Source of the DNA: Ophiobolus disseminans | Taxonomy: Eukaryota; Ascomycota; Dothideomycetes; Pleosporales; Phaeosphaeriaceae | Assembly (NCBI GenBank): GCA_010093685.1 | Contig: MU006242.1 | Location: forward strand, 186,001 to 250,000 | Direction: 5' to 3' | Length of the DNA: 64,000 bases | Shown here: in pieces, positions 10,864 to 21,434 of the stretch | Numbering within the stretch: position 1 is the stretch's first letter | Layout of the letters: each line of letters starts with the position of its first letter | Translations under genes and position numbers: made by a program | Notes under the pieces: model-generated | Database searches by the model: none | What the model was told of the DNA's origin: nothing | Seen by the model: the letters and a program-made list of their open reading frames with translations, nothing else

Positions 10864-13402
10864 GATGGCAGAGAGATATTAAAGAAAAGGTTTGCGGTCA
10901 GAACACGACAGCTGCCTGAGCTTTGGGGATACGACTGATGTTCAAACCTTTGTCGACCGCGGGCATGTCACGTACTACATATATGGCCAACGAGGATTAT
11001 AGTGGGACGGCGACTGCTTAGCCTTCTGGTAAGCTCGTATCAATCCTCCTGAGACCTGTGTTGGGCAAGGAGTTTCTGATACCGACTTCCCGTGCGTGTC
11101 AGAAACAACATAGTGGGTACAGCCTCTAACATCCTATGAAGCCATGGTGTAAGCTAGTGGACTTCGTCGGTTCGAGATCCTTAGTGGCTCATGCAAGCGA
11201 CAAGCTGCTCCAGTTAGGCTGAGCCTTGCACAATTCCAACTCAGGCATATGATCGTAACCCCTCGTCCGGGCTTTGCATGCATCTGGGGCATATGAGGCC
11301 AATCAAGGCAAACAGGGAAAGGTGCACGAAGGTGCAGAGCTGATCCCTACATCTGCCAAAGCTCAGCCTGCGTAACATCGCCGATGATTGCCGTGACCGC
11401 ATCTATTCGAGCTGAAATGGGCTGAACCCCCAGAAAACTACGCAATGAGAAGAGGCAACAACCATGCGAGGAGATAAGAAGCTGTACACTTGCGATGATC
11501 AAGCTCGTTTAGTCTGGTGGTATTGGAAAATGAACTAATCCTGGTCTCCTGTACAGCAATCTGGACGCTGCATATACATCTGCAGGTGAACTGGTATCGC
11601 GTGAGTACACGCCGGCCAGTCCGCGGTCAATGGTTTTGCGAAGCGGTCTGCTGTCAAAGCGAAGATAAACACCAGGGGTGCGGTTGCCGTGCAGACCCTT
11701 TGCAACTAATCTATTTTGAGTGTCTTCTTGCCGCCAATAAAAACGTGGTCATGCTCGAAGAGGTAAGCGCAGAGAAGGCTTGAAACGCAGATCGCACCTT
11801 CCTAAGAACCGCATCCTTGACACATGGGTCTCGTCTATCTCAGCAAGCGAATATTCATATAATTGCGGAGAGCCGATGAAAAGTCCGACATCCGTGCCAC
11901 TCATTCTCCTCTCGTCCCTCCATAATTCCATTGTGTTTCATTCGCAGGTGCAACGTCATAGCCCTTGCGAATCCCTCTTCTGATCGTCGTGGTGCACTGC
12001 AGCCACCAAACGCCATCGTGTGCCGTAGAGGCGTCGGTGGTTGTAAGTTCCTTGACACCGACATTGAGTTGCACGCCGATAGCAAGAGCTGGAATACGAA
12101 GTTGGGGTGCGATAGGGGAGGGTTGTTGTTCAACACTCGACGTCGCGGTTGCCTGGAAAGCACGGAATGCATGAATCGTGAAACGCGTCGACGGCTATTT
12201 TGAGGTTTAAGTTCATCGAAAAGTATCTGCCTTTTCGTCCGGAACCACCTAGATGGCATGTTGCCTCACTGTTGTCTTGGAGCCAACGTTTTAAATGCCA
12301 ATGAGAGCCACATCTGCCCAGGTGCTCAAACCAACCGACAATCTACAGCCTTGACGACACGACAGTTTCGGCTACCGGGTTCTTAAGAAGACAGTTCCAT
12401 GGTTCAGTCACTGCAGGACAGACAGCTGGATTTGGTACGACTCGTCGCCGCCAGCCAAGGTGGGTGTCAATCTGTCCATATGAACAGTCTTGGACCTGGA
12501 TTTCCAAGCTCAGCGGATTCATCTTCCGATGGTGTAAGTGGCGCCACGATACTGCCTAGCACATGCCTCGTATCAGGTGGACACCACGATTTCCTAGTGA
12601 CTCTCCTCAGAATCCATCTAGCCAATAGCTCACGGAACGGAGTAAAGCCCCCAAAGCGGTCATGCTGTGCCTCCTCAACGGTTCGGATGCAGACGTTAAG
12701 TGCGGCGTTGTTTGTATGGTTTGTGGCACCCTCCCCCGCACCCATAACGTATATGTACGCATTCCACACGGGTTGCACATAATCTAATGCTCGCTGTCGC
12801 CCGACGATCAAAAGCGTCGCTGTTCCAACGACCAGGTCCGTAAGAGTTCCAAACCTCGCTGCTGGAACTCATCGTACATGCAATAATCTATAGTGAGTCC
12901 CGCCAGAAGCAGGAACACTGCCACCACGTGCGTTGTTCGAGCTTCCATGCGTCAAGCCGAGTAAAGTATCACAGCATACACCCACGCATGCATTGCTATT
13001 CTCTAGCATCACACAACCACCCTTCAGCTGTTTTTCGTGTCAGCTCGTGTCAGACACAAGTCTGTACCTCTGGCAACGACAACGAGCACATCATCTCTAT
13101 ATTCTCACTTTGACGAAACGTACGCCGAACGATTCCGCCCGGCGCCAGAACAACGCCAGTTGCCGCTGTGCACCGAGGAATTCAAAGCTTACCGCCAGCC
13201 TCCCTCTTGCCTTGCCATACTCTATGAATCGTTTCCATGTGGGATATCGCGTTCTCTAGCCCCACAAGCGTGTTCCGCCCCCCCACCATAAGCCATCGTT
13301 TTAGTACTCCCACTAAAACACAACACAACCCGCCAAACCTAATCGTATCCCTAAAATAGGAAACCCAAACAAGGAACCAAAATACCATCATGCACAGCCG
13401 CA
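10864..13402. other. Gene-poor interval upstream of the P450
   Basis: About 2.5 kb without a gene I can support. Short open frames on both strands (for example minus 11855-12259 and minus 12467-12811) lack recognisable domains; the second has a hydrophobic stretch when extended upstream, but no start and splice pattern that I can defend. The first few hundred bases should include the P450 promoter. No inverted-repeat transposon ends or transposase remnants were seen. Confidence 0.4.
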
Positions 13403-13722
13403 CATGATCTGACGCAGTGGAAGAAATGTCTCGCAGCAGCCGGAAAACACAGCAAATGTGGCGTCACAACAGGACCACGCGAACATAAATGCTACGACGC
13501 AAGACAACCTAACGTCGTGAGATAGCACGCACGACATCCGGCAAAGACAACGTACATTTGAGATGACAGTACCGAATAGCATCCAGTGTTGCGAACGCAG
13601 AGCACAGCACTACCTAACGGTGTGAAAATACCCTGCAGGACAGTCGGCAAAAGACGACGGATGTTTGCATTGACAGTGCCGAAGCGCATCAAGTGCTGTA
13701 AATGCGACGCGCAACACTGCGC
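13403..13722. repeat. Degenerate ~105-bp tandem repeat (about three units)
   Basis: Two units are easy to align by eye: one beginning CCTAACGTCGTGAGATAG at 13508 and the next beginning CCTAACGGTGTGAAAATA at 13613, 105 bp apart. They share ordered blocks, such as CCGGCAAAGACAACG versus TCGGCAAAAGACGACG, GACAGTACCGAA versus GACAGTGCCGAA, and GCATCCAGTG versus GCATCAAGTG. A weaker copy seems to precede them from about 13403, with CCGGAAAACACAGC in the equivalent place. Divergence is high, so these are old. There is no coding potential. They lie just past the 3' end of the next minus-strand gene. Confidence 0.55.
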
Positions 13723-13819
13723 GTGCTGTACGAATATAGTTTGGAACGCTAGAGCGCGATCACAGCACAGATATTGCACCTGCCACGCGCAACATACTTG
13801 ATATGCATACAATACACAT

Positions 13820-15565
13820 TTAGAATACAAACGTCCTCGCGTACTTGCGATCCATATCCGCATACTCCTCCCTCAGCATGCGACTCCGCAGCTTATTCAG
13901 GCGGAGCGTGACACCCTCTTCCTCGCCCTCAAAATCCTCTACCTCTTTGTCCAAGCCCTCTGTGCCCCTGACCTTCCACAATAGGCTCGTCAGCCCCCCA
14001 CTCTTCGCTTCGTCGCGCTTCTGTTTAGCTTCGGCGGCGAGGTACGTCATGATCTTGCCCCAGGACTCAAGCCCGACTTCTTCGCACTGTTCGCACTTTT
14101 TCCGCAGCGCTTCGTCGGCGCGCATGGGGTCGAGGGACTGTGCGAGTTTGGAGGTTGAGACGCCGTCGCGGACCCAGGAGAGGCCTTGTTGGCGTTGTGT
14201 GGGTGATGAGCCGGCGGTTGCGAAGAGAATTTCGCCAATGTAAGTTTTTAGTGCGGCTTCTTCGCAGCGATCGGATTGTTTGCGGAGGAGGGGCTCGTCG
14301 CCTGATGAAGGGACGGGTGGGTAGTCTGGCTCGGCCAGGAGACTGAGGAGGGTGCCCGTTATGCTCGAGTCTTTCAGATCCAGTGTTTGTCGCGTTACTG
14401 GGGCTTCCTCGGCATTGAGACGTGCGCGGAGGAGGGAGATGAGAATTGGCAAGGCGGAGGTGAGGCGGCCTTGCGCGGCGAGGAAGGTAGCCAGATTGGT
14501 GGTGGCATAGACGATGTTAGGTGTAATGGCGTCCTTGGGGGCGGTGAATGATAAGATAGCGGTTTTGTGATCTATAGCGATGGACGGATCCGATGTAGGC
14601 AGGCCAGAAATGGCTATGTCGAGAGCCCAGCGATACATTTCTTCCGCCGAGTCTGGCGACTTTTTGAAGCTGAGCCAGTCAGCATATCCAAGCGCAGCGC
14701 TCAATCGTTGATACGTCGTGAATCCGTTCGATGTGATGATCCTCATATAGAAGACCTCTGGTGCATCTGCAGCAGGTTCGCGATGCTCGCCGTCTGGGAC
14801 CTCTGGCATGCCTGGTAGCACTGCCTTTGGCCTCTTGTTCTCCGGTGATGGCACGAACTCGGGCGCCCATACATTTCTTCTCCGTTTGTCTGTGACCCAG
14901 CCTTCTAAGCGCTCTGCTGCCGTAGCCATTCCCATTAGGACGTCGTAGTAGCCCTGCCGCCATTCGTCGCTCTTCGCAGTCACGTCAAAGCCGGCCTTCC
15001 CGACACCAGGAACCAGTACGCCCCCTTCTTCTTGCTCTAGTATGCCCACTCCATCCTTATTCGGGTCCTCTAGCCGGTTAAGCGCATACTGCAACTCTGA
15101 GTACACCCTCGCCCAGTTGGGGAAGCCCTCGTCCTCATTATTCTCAGGTACCTGCCACCACTTTCCTCTTCTGAACCTGAACCTCGTGATCAAGCTCCAT
15201 TCGTGTGGCGACGGAAAGGCTCGTTCTTGTTGCTCGCTTAGTATGCCTAGACTGGCTATGCTGAAGCATGATGTGATGAGGAAGATGAGGATCGAGTACC
15301 GGACGCTGAGTTTCGCCGTCTCCTTGATGAACTTTTTATGATTCGAACTTATGGAGAACAGACGGAGGAGCTGGCCACTGGAGAGGTGCTGGCCGGAGGG
15401 GTAGAGGAACGGCAGCTGCGGTCGCGGGGAGCCCTGGTGCGCCACGAGGAATTGGCGGGGGTATCGATACGAGAACTGGCGGGGACATGTTCGATCGGGC
15501 GTGCGTGCACACGAAGGCTGGGAAGCGCCTCGTGGTAGGTGTATTCGATGGGCCGAAAGCCGCAT
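13820..15565 (-). CDS. Mitochondrial-type single-pass membrane protein, TPR-like, unknown function
   Basis: Single exon, 581 residues. The first ~80 residues are rich in Arg, Ser, Pro and poor in acid (MRLSAHRIHLPRGASQ...), consistent with a mitochondrial presequence. One hydrophobic helix follows at ~residues 88-108 (VRYSILIFLITSCFSIASLGIL). The remainder is soluble and helical, with TPR-like spacing (YADWLSFKKSPDSAEEMYRWALDIA, then IVYATTNLATFLAAQGRLTSALPILISLL). This layout suggests an inner-membrane protein with a large helical-repeat domain. I know of no defined function for the family, so only localisation and fold are proposed. It is divergent from the Nop6-like gene, with 165 bp between start codons, so the two share a short bidirectional promoter. 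Confidence 0.7.
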   Translation of the reverse strand: MRLSAHRIHLPRGASQPSCARTPDRTCPRQFSYRYPRQFLVAHQGSPRPQLPFLYPSGQHLSSGQLLRLFSISSNHKKFIKETAKLSVRYSILIFLITSCFSIASLGILSEQQERAFPSPHEWSLITRFRFRRGKWWQVPENNEDEGFPNWARVYSELQYALNRLEDPNKDGVGILEQEEGGVLVPGVGKAGFDVTAKSDEWRQGYYDVLMGMATAAERLEGWVTDKRRRNVWAPEFVPSPENKRPKAVLPGMPEVPDGEHREPAADAPEVFYMRIITSNGFTTYQRLSAALGYADWLSFKKSPDSAEEMYRWALDIAISGLPTSDPSIAIDHKTAILSFTAPKDAITPNIVYATTNLATFLAAQGRLTSALPILISLLRARLNAEEAPVTRQTLDLKDSSITGTLLSLLAEPDYPPVPSSGDEPLLRKQSDRCEEAALKTYIGEILFATAGSSPTQRQQGLSWVRDGVSTSKLAQSLDPMRADEALRKKCEQCEEVGLESWGKIMTYLAAEAKQKRDEAKSGGLTSLLWKVRGTEGLDKEVEDFEGEEEGVTLRLNKLRSRMLREEYADMDRKYARTFVF

Positions 15566-15730
15566 GGTCGCTTGGCGTGTCAGTGTTCGACGCGGCTGGT
15601 GGTGTTGGTCTCGACATTCGGTTCGCGCTAAAGCGATCGGCCCTCACCGCCTCGGCAGAACACCAGAAAAAAGTTGGGCAGTTGCGACTTGCGACTCTCC
15701 CACTTCGACATACATTATTTTTCGCCCACC

Positions 15731-17068
15731 ATGTCGAAAACAAAAGAGCGCACCCCCAAGGACGACAAGGCCGAGAAGAAGCGCAAGCGACAAGAAGAGA
15801 GCGACGATGTGCTGAAAAAATCTAAGAAGTCGAGAAAGTCCGAGGTCGAGCAGGATGTCGCAACTTCAGACGAGCCGATAGTTGAGAAGACCAGCGCCGA
15901 CAAAAAGGCTGAAAAGGAGGAGAAGAAACGCTTAAAGAAGGAGCGCAAAGAGAAGGCCGCTGCAGAGTCAAGCGACGTGAAAGAAGTCTCCGACTTCATC
16001 CCACTTGACAACGACGTGCCAATGCCCGATGCCGCCGACGACACAAACTCAAAGTCCGACAAGAAGTCCAAGAAGGATAAGAAGGACAAGAAGGACAAGA
16101 AAGAAAAGAGAGAAAAGAAGGAGAAGAAGTCCAAGAAGGCCAAGGACACGCCCGAAGAGGAGAGCGCTCCGTCTGATGATGCCACCACTGGCGCGACCGA
16201 GAATGTTGCGCCGGTCACAAACGGCGTAGACACCGACTCCAAAAAGGAGAAGAAAGAAAAGAAGGAGAAGAAAGACAAAAAGGAAAAGAAGGAGAAGAAG
16301 TCCAAGAAATCCGAGACGAGCGAAGAGGTCACTGCAGACGACGAGGCTCCTGCTGAGACCAATGGCGCTGCCACTGCTGACGACGAGGACGTTGAAGCAG
16401 ATGGAGAGGAGGCAGCAGAGCCAGGGAAGAAGGGTCGATTCATTGTCTTCGTTGGTATGTCTCCTCTGCAGCAACGGTCATCTCTACATTCTAGACTAAC
16501 AAACTACTCCAGGCAATCTGCCGTACTCCGCGACCAAGGAGTCCATCACTGAGCACTTCGCCAAAGTCCACCCTACCGAGATCCGCCTCCGTACATACAA
16601 GGGCAACGAGAAGTTTATGGGCACTTGTTTCGTCGAGTTCGACCGTTTCGATCGGATGGAGACTTGCTTGAAGAAGTACCATCACTCTGTCTTCCCAGAT
16701 GGCAAGAAGAAGGAAGGGCGCAAGATCAACGTCGAGCTGAGGTAAGCTTTTCGAATCACTCTGTCAGTAAGGCGCAATTCTAACATCCACGTAGTGCTGG
16801 CGGCGGTGGCAACAGCGAGGTTCGCAAGTCCAAGATCGTCGCGAAGAACGACAAGCTCCACGATGAGCGCGCTCGCGACCGAGAAAAGCGCGCCGAGCTC
16901 GAGATGAAACAGAGCGAGCGCAAAGACAAGAAGGCGGCCAGGGGGAAGAAGGACGAAGGCGAGACGGAAGAAACGGAAGAATCGGAACCAAATACCTTCG
17001 GTATGAACCCAGCACGTCTGGCCATGATGCAGGGACCTCAACGTCCTGTGCACAGGCAGCGCTACTAG
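15731..17068 (+). CDS. Nop6-like nucleolar RRM protein
   Basis: Three exons, 15731-16454, 16513-16741 and 16795-17068, give 408 residues; introns are 58 and 53 bp. The first ~235 residues are Lys/Glu/Asp low complexity with repeated KKEKK/KKDKK blocks, typical of nucleolar proteins. One RRM follows at ~residues 238-318: RNP2-like FIVFVGNLPY is rebuilt across intron 1, and RNP1-like FMGTCFVEF follows. The tail is charged, ending RQRY. Yeast Nop6 is a single-RRM protein bound to early 90S/40S ribosome precursors; a similar ribosome-assembly role is inferred here. The ATG at 15731 is preceded by a good context (CCACC) and is the first in frame of the basic domain. Antisense open frames here are artefacts of the Lys-rich coding. 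Confidence 0.8.
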
Positions 17069-17519
17069 GTTTGGATGCGATATGGCTTGGTGGAATTTGG
17101 GATGGCTATCTGATTGCACATTTGCTGCTATGTTGCATGGCTGTTTCCGAAGATTGGTCTGCTATGTGAGATCACGTTGATAGCACAGGTGCACGATACC
17201 ACAACTTGCATAATCAAAAGGCGTTGTGTTGCTTTAGTCTGTCGCTCTTTCGCGCAGTCACATGTTCTCCCGAGCGTGAGATCGTCATGCACCCTAACTC
17301 ACTAAGCTAACCTTTCGTGCCTTCGCAACATATAAGGCTCCAAGCAACAACGGTAAGGATTACACACTCACGGCCTCTACCTCAATTTCCATATCAACTC
17401 AATTCTCGACCCATTTTTCGATTCAACCTCGGCGACTTGACTCTCTCCATACTCCGGCAACCCCACCCAACACATTCCGAGTACACGACATCTCGTCCAC
17501 AACACAGAACTACACCACC
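17069..17519. other. Intergenic: 3' flank of the Nop6-like gene and 5' leader of the small protein gene
   Basis: About 450 bp. The first part is the 3' flank of the Nop6-like gene. From ~17340 the plus strand becomes C/T/A-rich with many CAAC and TCTC strings, typical of a fungal 5' leader before the ATG at 17520. Confidence 0.5.
17331..17336 (+). promoter_or_regulatory. TATA-like box of the 55-residue protein gene
   Basis: TATAAG, 189 bp before the ATG at 17520 and followed by a pyrimidine-rich leader. Motif plus position only. Confidence 0.35.
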
Positions 17520-17687
17520 ATGTCATCTAGCGACAAATCTCAGATCAAGGGCACAACCGCTGCAGCCAAGGACGCTGGCTTCGATAGCTTCCCCGCCTTT
17601 CTTCTCTCCTATGGCTTGAGGATCAGCAACCACGACGATGTCGAGGAGGACAAGGCAATTCTAAGGGCTATGGGATATGGCGTGTAG
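17520..17687 (+). CDS. Small 55-residue protein
   Basis: Single exon encoding 55 residues, from ATG (context CACCATG) to TAG at 17685-17687. The sequence has a polar, Ser/Lys start (MSSSDKSQIKG), an Ala-rich segment, then a compact DAGFDSFPAFLLSYGLRIS and an acidic stretch (NHDDVEEDKA), ending MGYGV. There is no signal peptide or membrane helix. A TATA-like site and pyrimidine-rich leader precede it, which together with balanced codon use argue for a real gene although it is very short. I cannot name a family. It is convergent with the aspartyl-tRNA synthetase gene, about 200 bp away. Confidence 0.6.
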   Translation: MSSSDKSQIKGTTAAAKDAGFDSFPAFLLSYGLRISNHDDVEEDKAILRAMGYGV

Positions 17688-17893
17688 GAGAGCTGAGTGG
17701 ATATGGTCTAGGGCCAGAGAAAACAGGATGCGATGAGCGATGGGTCACAATATCAGTGGTGCATACATGATCAACACGACTTAGCTCAACTGAGAAGGGA
17801 AATCAAGATGGTAAACGGTCATTACACGTAGATCAAACACACACATACTATACACATCGAAATCATACACACCAACACCACACCCCACCTACC

Positions 17894-20083
17894 CTACTCC
17901 TTCACCTTCACCTCCAACCCATACATCCCCCACTGCTCCCCCGTAACCCGATTCGGGCTGCCCACCAACACATCCTCGCCCCTCCCACTCTTCGGAAAAG
18001 CGATAACATCCCTCACACTATCTTTCCCGCGCATAACAGCCACCAACCGATCCCATCCCAGCGCAATACCCGCATGCGGCGGACACCCGCTGCCCAGCAC
18101 ATCCAGCAAGTGGCGAAAGTCCTCGACGCGCTGCTGCTTCATCTTAAGCACGTCGCGGAATATAAACTCCTGGACCGCAGCGTTGTGGATGCGTCGACTT
18201 CCGCCGCCGAGTTCGGTGCCGTTGACGACGATGTCGTAGTGTGCGGCCGTCACGGCAGAGGGGTCGGAGAGCAGGAGGTCTACGTCTGCGGGTGTTTTCG
18301 GGGCCGTGAAGGGGTGGTGCGTAGATGAGAAGCCAGCGGCGCCGCCTTGGCCCGGATCGGTGTCGTTGGTCGGCGTGAAGAGGGGGAAGTCGGTTATCCA
18401 GAGGAAGCGGAAGTCGTGTGGGCTCGGCGGGTCGATTAGTCCTTGTGTAATTGCGGATTTGTAGAGTGCGAGGCGCAGATTGCCGAGGACGGTGGAGCCG
18501 CCTGATAAGGGGGCGTTGGGGCGGGCTTGTAGGACGAGCAGGTCGCCGTGGGAGATGCTGAGATTTTCGGGGCCTTCCATTACGAATGGAAAGCCTAGGG
18601 GTCCGAGGCCTTGCATGGGCTGGGCAAGGTCGCCGATGAAGATGCCGGGTTGGCCGGCGGGGTTGTCGAGGTATGGTTTGCCGTCTGGGCTGTCGAGGAA
18701 GGAGGATATGAATTTGCGGGTGGTTTTTGGGTCAGAAGAGATGGGAATCTTGAATGCGTCGATGGTTGAGTCTTGAAGGGGGGTGATTTTGCCAATTAGA
18801 TCTGCGGTGAGATGCTGAGTGATGTCATATATCTGACAATAGTTAGTACTGACACCAAAGCTCGATATGAGAAACATATACCTCCGCTTCGTACCGCAGA
18901 TCCGGCTTATCGGACCCATATGAGGCCATCGCCTCCTTGTAAGTCATCCGCCTGAAAGTCTCCGGAAGACTGATTCCTCTCAACTCATACCAAAGCTCCC
19001 GCAGCAATTGCTCAACCTCAGCCATGACATCTTCCTCGCCCGCAAAAGACATTTCCATATCAAGCTGAGTGAATTCCGGCTGTCGATCAGCTCTCAGGTC
19101 CTCATCGCGGAAACACCTCGCAAACTGGTAGTACTTGTAGAATCCTGACGCCATGAGGATCTGCTTATACTGTTGCGGACTTTGCGGTAGGGCATACGCA
19201 AGTCCCTTCTGCCGCGTGGGCACAAGGAACTCCCTTGCACCTTCTGGCGTTGATTTGAAGAGTATAGGCGTTTCGATTTCATTCCACTCAGCTGCGTCTA
19301 GTTTGAGTCGGGTCATCGCAACAGATTCTGCTCGGAATTTGATGTTCTCCCGGAGCTCGGCATCAGTGCGTAGTTGTAGATGGCGCTGGTCTGGTCCAAA
19401 CACAGTATCGTCTTTGATGACAACGTCGTCGGATATGGTGTTCAGTGGCTCTACATGCTCTACTGCGAGTTCGCGGTCGCCTACGAGTTTCATGCCGAGA
19501 TGTGTGTCGCTTTTGGCTGCTTGGCGGGTTCTGAGTGTTCCTCGGACAACTACGGGTGTCCATTCTCTTAGCGACCGCAACCGAGCATGAGCATCTGCTC
19601 CTTGGCCGTCCGTATTGGCGGACGAGACAAGCTGGATGCACTGTGATTGTTGCTTGTTTCGAAGCATCGTAAATGAAAGCTTCTTGTTGACATCTCTCCG
19701 TGTGCTCAAGTACCCACAGATCTCGATTTTCGGGTCAGAATTGCCTGCTTCAAGAATCTGACCCCAGTTTTCAAATAGGCTGCTCCATGGTGTCGGTCTT
19801 ACTGCTACATGTCAATATCATGAGGTGCTACATTGCCAATTCACATACTGGACGCTTTGAAGTCATCAAGAGTCTTCCGAAGCTTCTCATCGGGCTCAAT
19901 CGCATCTCGAACGCATCTCAAACTTGAGAAGCATCGAATTGCCCGACCTGAACATGTCGCAGCTCGATTTGGCGTGATCCCGTGATGGCGTGGATGGAAA
20001 AATCGAGAGATCTCAACGTATGAGCTGCGCAGGCAAGTACCTCGACTTGCTACATGCCTCGAAGCATGCACCAAACTCGTCAT
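17894..20083 (-). CDS. MSD1: Mitochondrial aspartyl-tRNA synthetase
   Basis: Three exons, complement of 17894-18832, 18882-19804 and 19849-20083, give 698 residues; introns are 49 and 44 bp. The start region is Arg/Ser/His-rich without acids (MTSLVHASRHVASRG...), a mitochondrial targeting sequence. An N-terminal OB-fold anticodon domain follows (IEICGYLSTRRDVNKKLSF). The bacterial/mitochondrial class II core has motif 2 (FRDEDLRADRQPEFTQLDME), a GAD-like insertion region, and motif 3 (GIALGWDRL, ~residue 640). It charges mitochondrial tRNA-Asp with aspartate using ATP. The AspS type with motif 2 FRDEDLRADRQPEF distinguishes it from the cytosolic eukaryotic enzyme. The start at 20083 is the only Met ahead of the conserved core in this frame. 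A small plus-strand gene begins just beyond the start codon. Confidence 0.93.
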
Positions 20084-20136
20084 ACCTCGATATCAAGTCC
20101 TTGAATTAAGATGACACTTCACGATCAAGAACATAG

Positions 20137-20329
20137 GACGCCATTCCGCCAAAGTTCAGGTCCGCTAGCCCCGCCAAGCCTTGGTCCAAGCTCTCCTACC
20201 TCAAAAACTTCAGCGCGCCCACACCCATCTTCCCTCGCCATCCTTCCAGTTTAACTCAAGTAAGCCCCCACCTATCTACGACAGCTATTGCAGCCATGCT
20301 AATTCCCACCGCAGATGATGAAAGCCTAG
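20137..20329 (+). CDS. Small spliced gene, 5' end unresolved
   Basis: An in-frame acceptor (ACATAG, ends 20136) opens an exon 20137-20259 coding for a Pro/Ser/Lys-rich peptide (DAIPPKFRSASPAKPWSK, then LSYLKNFSAPTPIFPRH). A clean donor GTAAGC at 20260 and an acceptor GCAG ending 20314 remove 55 bp and join phase 0 to MMKA and a stop at 20327-20329. The frame is closed just upstream of 20137, so a first exon must exist, but I could not find an ATG and donor that fit; it would overlap or abut the start of the synthetase gene on the other strand. The composition resembles small fungal mitochondrial proteins, which is only an impression. The coordinates are the visible exons. Confidence 0.4.
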
Positions 20330-21434
20330 CGTGTACCCACTGAGCAGCCCTCCGCACCGGCCTCCGTAACTCTCCCTCTCGAGGGCTCAAGTGGTTCGTT
20401 GGCTAGTGCGCGAGGGCTGCATGACTTCCGCGTTCGGCACACACACCTTGTTACTTAGCGAACGCTTTGATGGCATCTCTGATTCGATAAACTGGACGGT
20501 GTCTTTTGATGCTGTGGGCCCACTGCGGAACTTTGATGGTGATTGCAGGAGACTGCGCGCATTGAGTCGATGGCGGCGCCGAGTCGGAATTGCGCATTAT
20601 GTTTGGCGCATACGATTCGAGCCGTTGCTATGGCCGAGATGCGACTCCGTGATGACATCCATGGTCAGGCGGAGGATACTCTAGGGGCATGTACACTAAC
20701 TTTCACAGATACAATCGAATACAACATATCTTCCCTTGGGCTCCTGGGTACTGTCATGACGCCAAGGCATGCTGGTAGTGAGGCAGTCGCCGGCTCATCC
20801 AAGCAGACCAAGTCAAAGCTGCGAGTCAGCTGCAGCACTGTAGCTGCCCCCTCTGTTCCGCACCTCGATGGTGTAGAGCACTCTGTGAAACAAAACATTC
20901 GCCGTGTTTTACTGCGAGAATCAGCAACTACGCATCCATGCTAGATTTCTCTCCAGATCGGCGAAAGAACAAATTCCCTGGCAGTGTCAATCATTCCTTG
21001 CTCCACAATAACTGGAACAAGGAACGTAAAACATCTTGCTACAAATACCACGTCTCATCAATTGTGTGTTGAAAAGAATAATTGTCTGCTTGGTGCCAAC
21101 TTCCTGGCCATGAATCGTTGATAGTCATCTTCCATATCCGGCATCGCCCTGAGTGGCTGCTAGAATCAAAACTCATTTAGCCTCATCGCTCGCTCATGCT
21201 TTCGTGTCGTGTCCCCGTGTCCCAACCCGCGCCTCGAGTGCGTCCCGCGCAAGCGCATCGCCTCCTTCTCGTCGACTTCCTTCATCGTGCTGAGGCGCGC
21301 CGTTCCATATTCAACACCTTCGATGTCGCAGCCCAGCTATCCTCGCAGCAGACACGCCCCTCCTCAATCTGTCCCGTCGTCTCCCCACGCCGACCAGACA
21401 ATATCATTTTCGACCTTTCCTCGAACCATGCCCT
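20330..21434. other. Intergenic between the small spliced gene and the histidine kinase 3' end
   Basis: About 1.1 kb. A 133-residue plus-strand open frame (20543-20944) has no recognisable domain, no clear promoter and an uneven composition, so I do not call it. Nothing else was seen. Confidence 0.4.

Noticed and set aside
11160..11215. GGTTCGAGATCC string resembling a tRNA T-loop
   Set aside because: The flanking bases cannot form the T-stem, and no acceptor stem or anticodon arm can be built.
12467..12811. 114-residue minus-strand open frame with a hydrophobic upstream extension
   Set aside because: No start and splice arrangement gives a complete protein, and no family is recognised.
15715..16443. 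242-residue minus-strand Ser/Phe-rich open frame
   Set aside because: It is the reverse of the Lys/Glu-rich Nop6-like exon; the FFSFLSFL repeats come from complementing AAG/GAG codons.
20543..20944. 133-residue plus-strand open frame
   Set aside because: No domain, no promoter pattern, uneven composition; likely chance.
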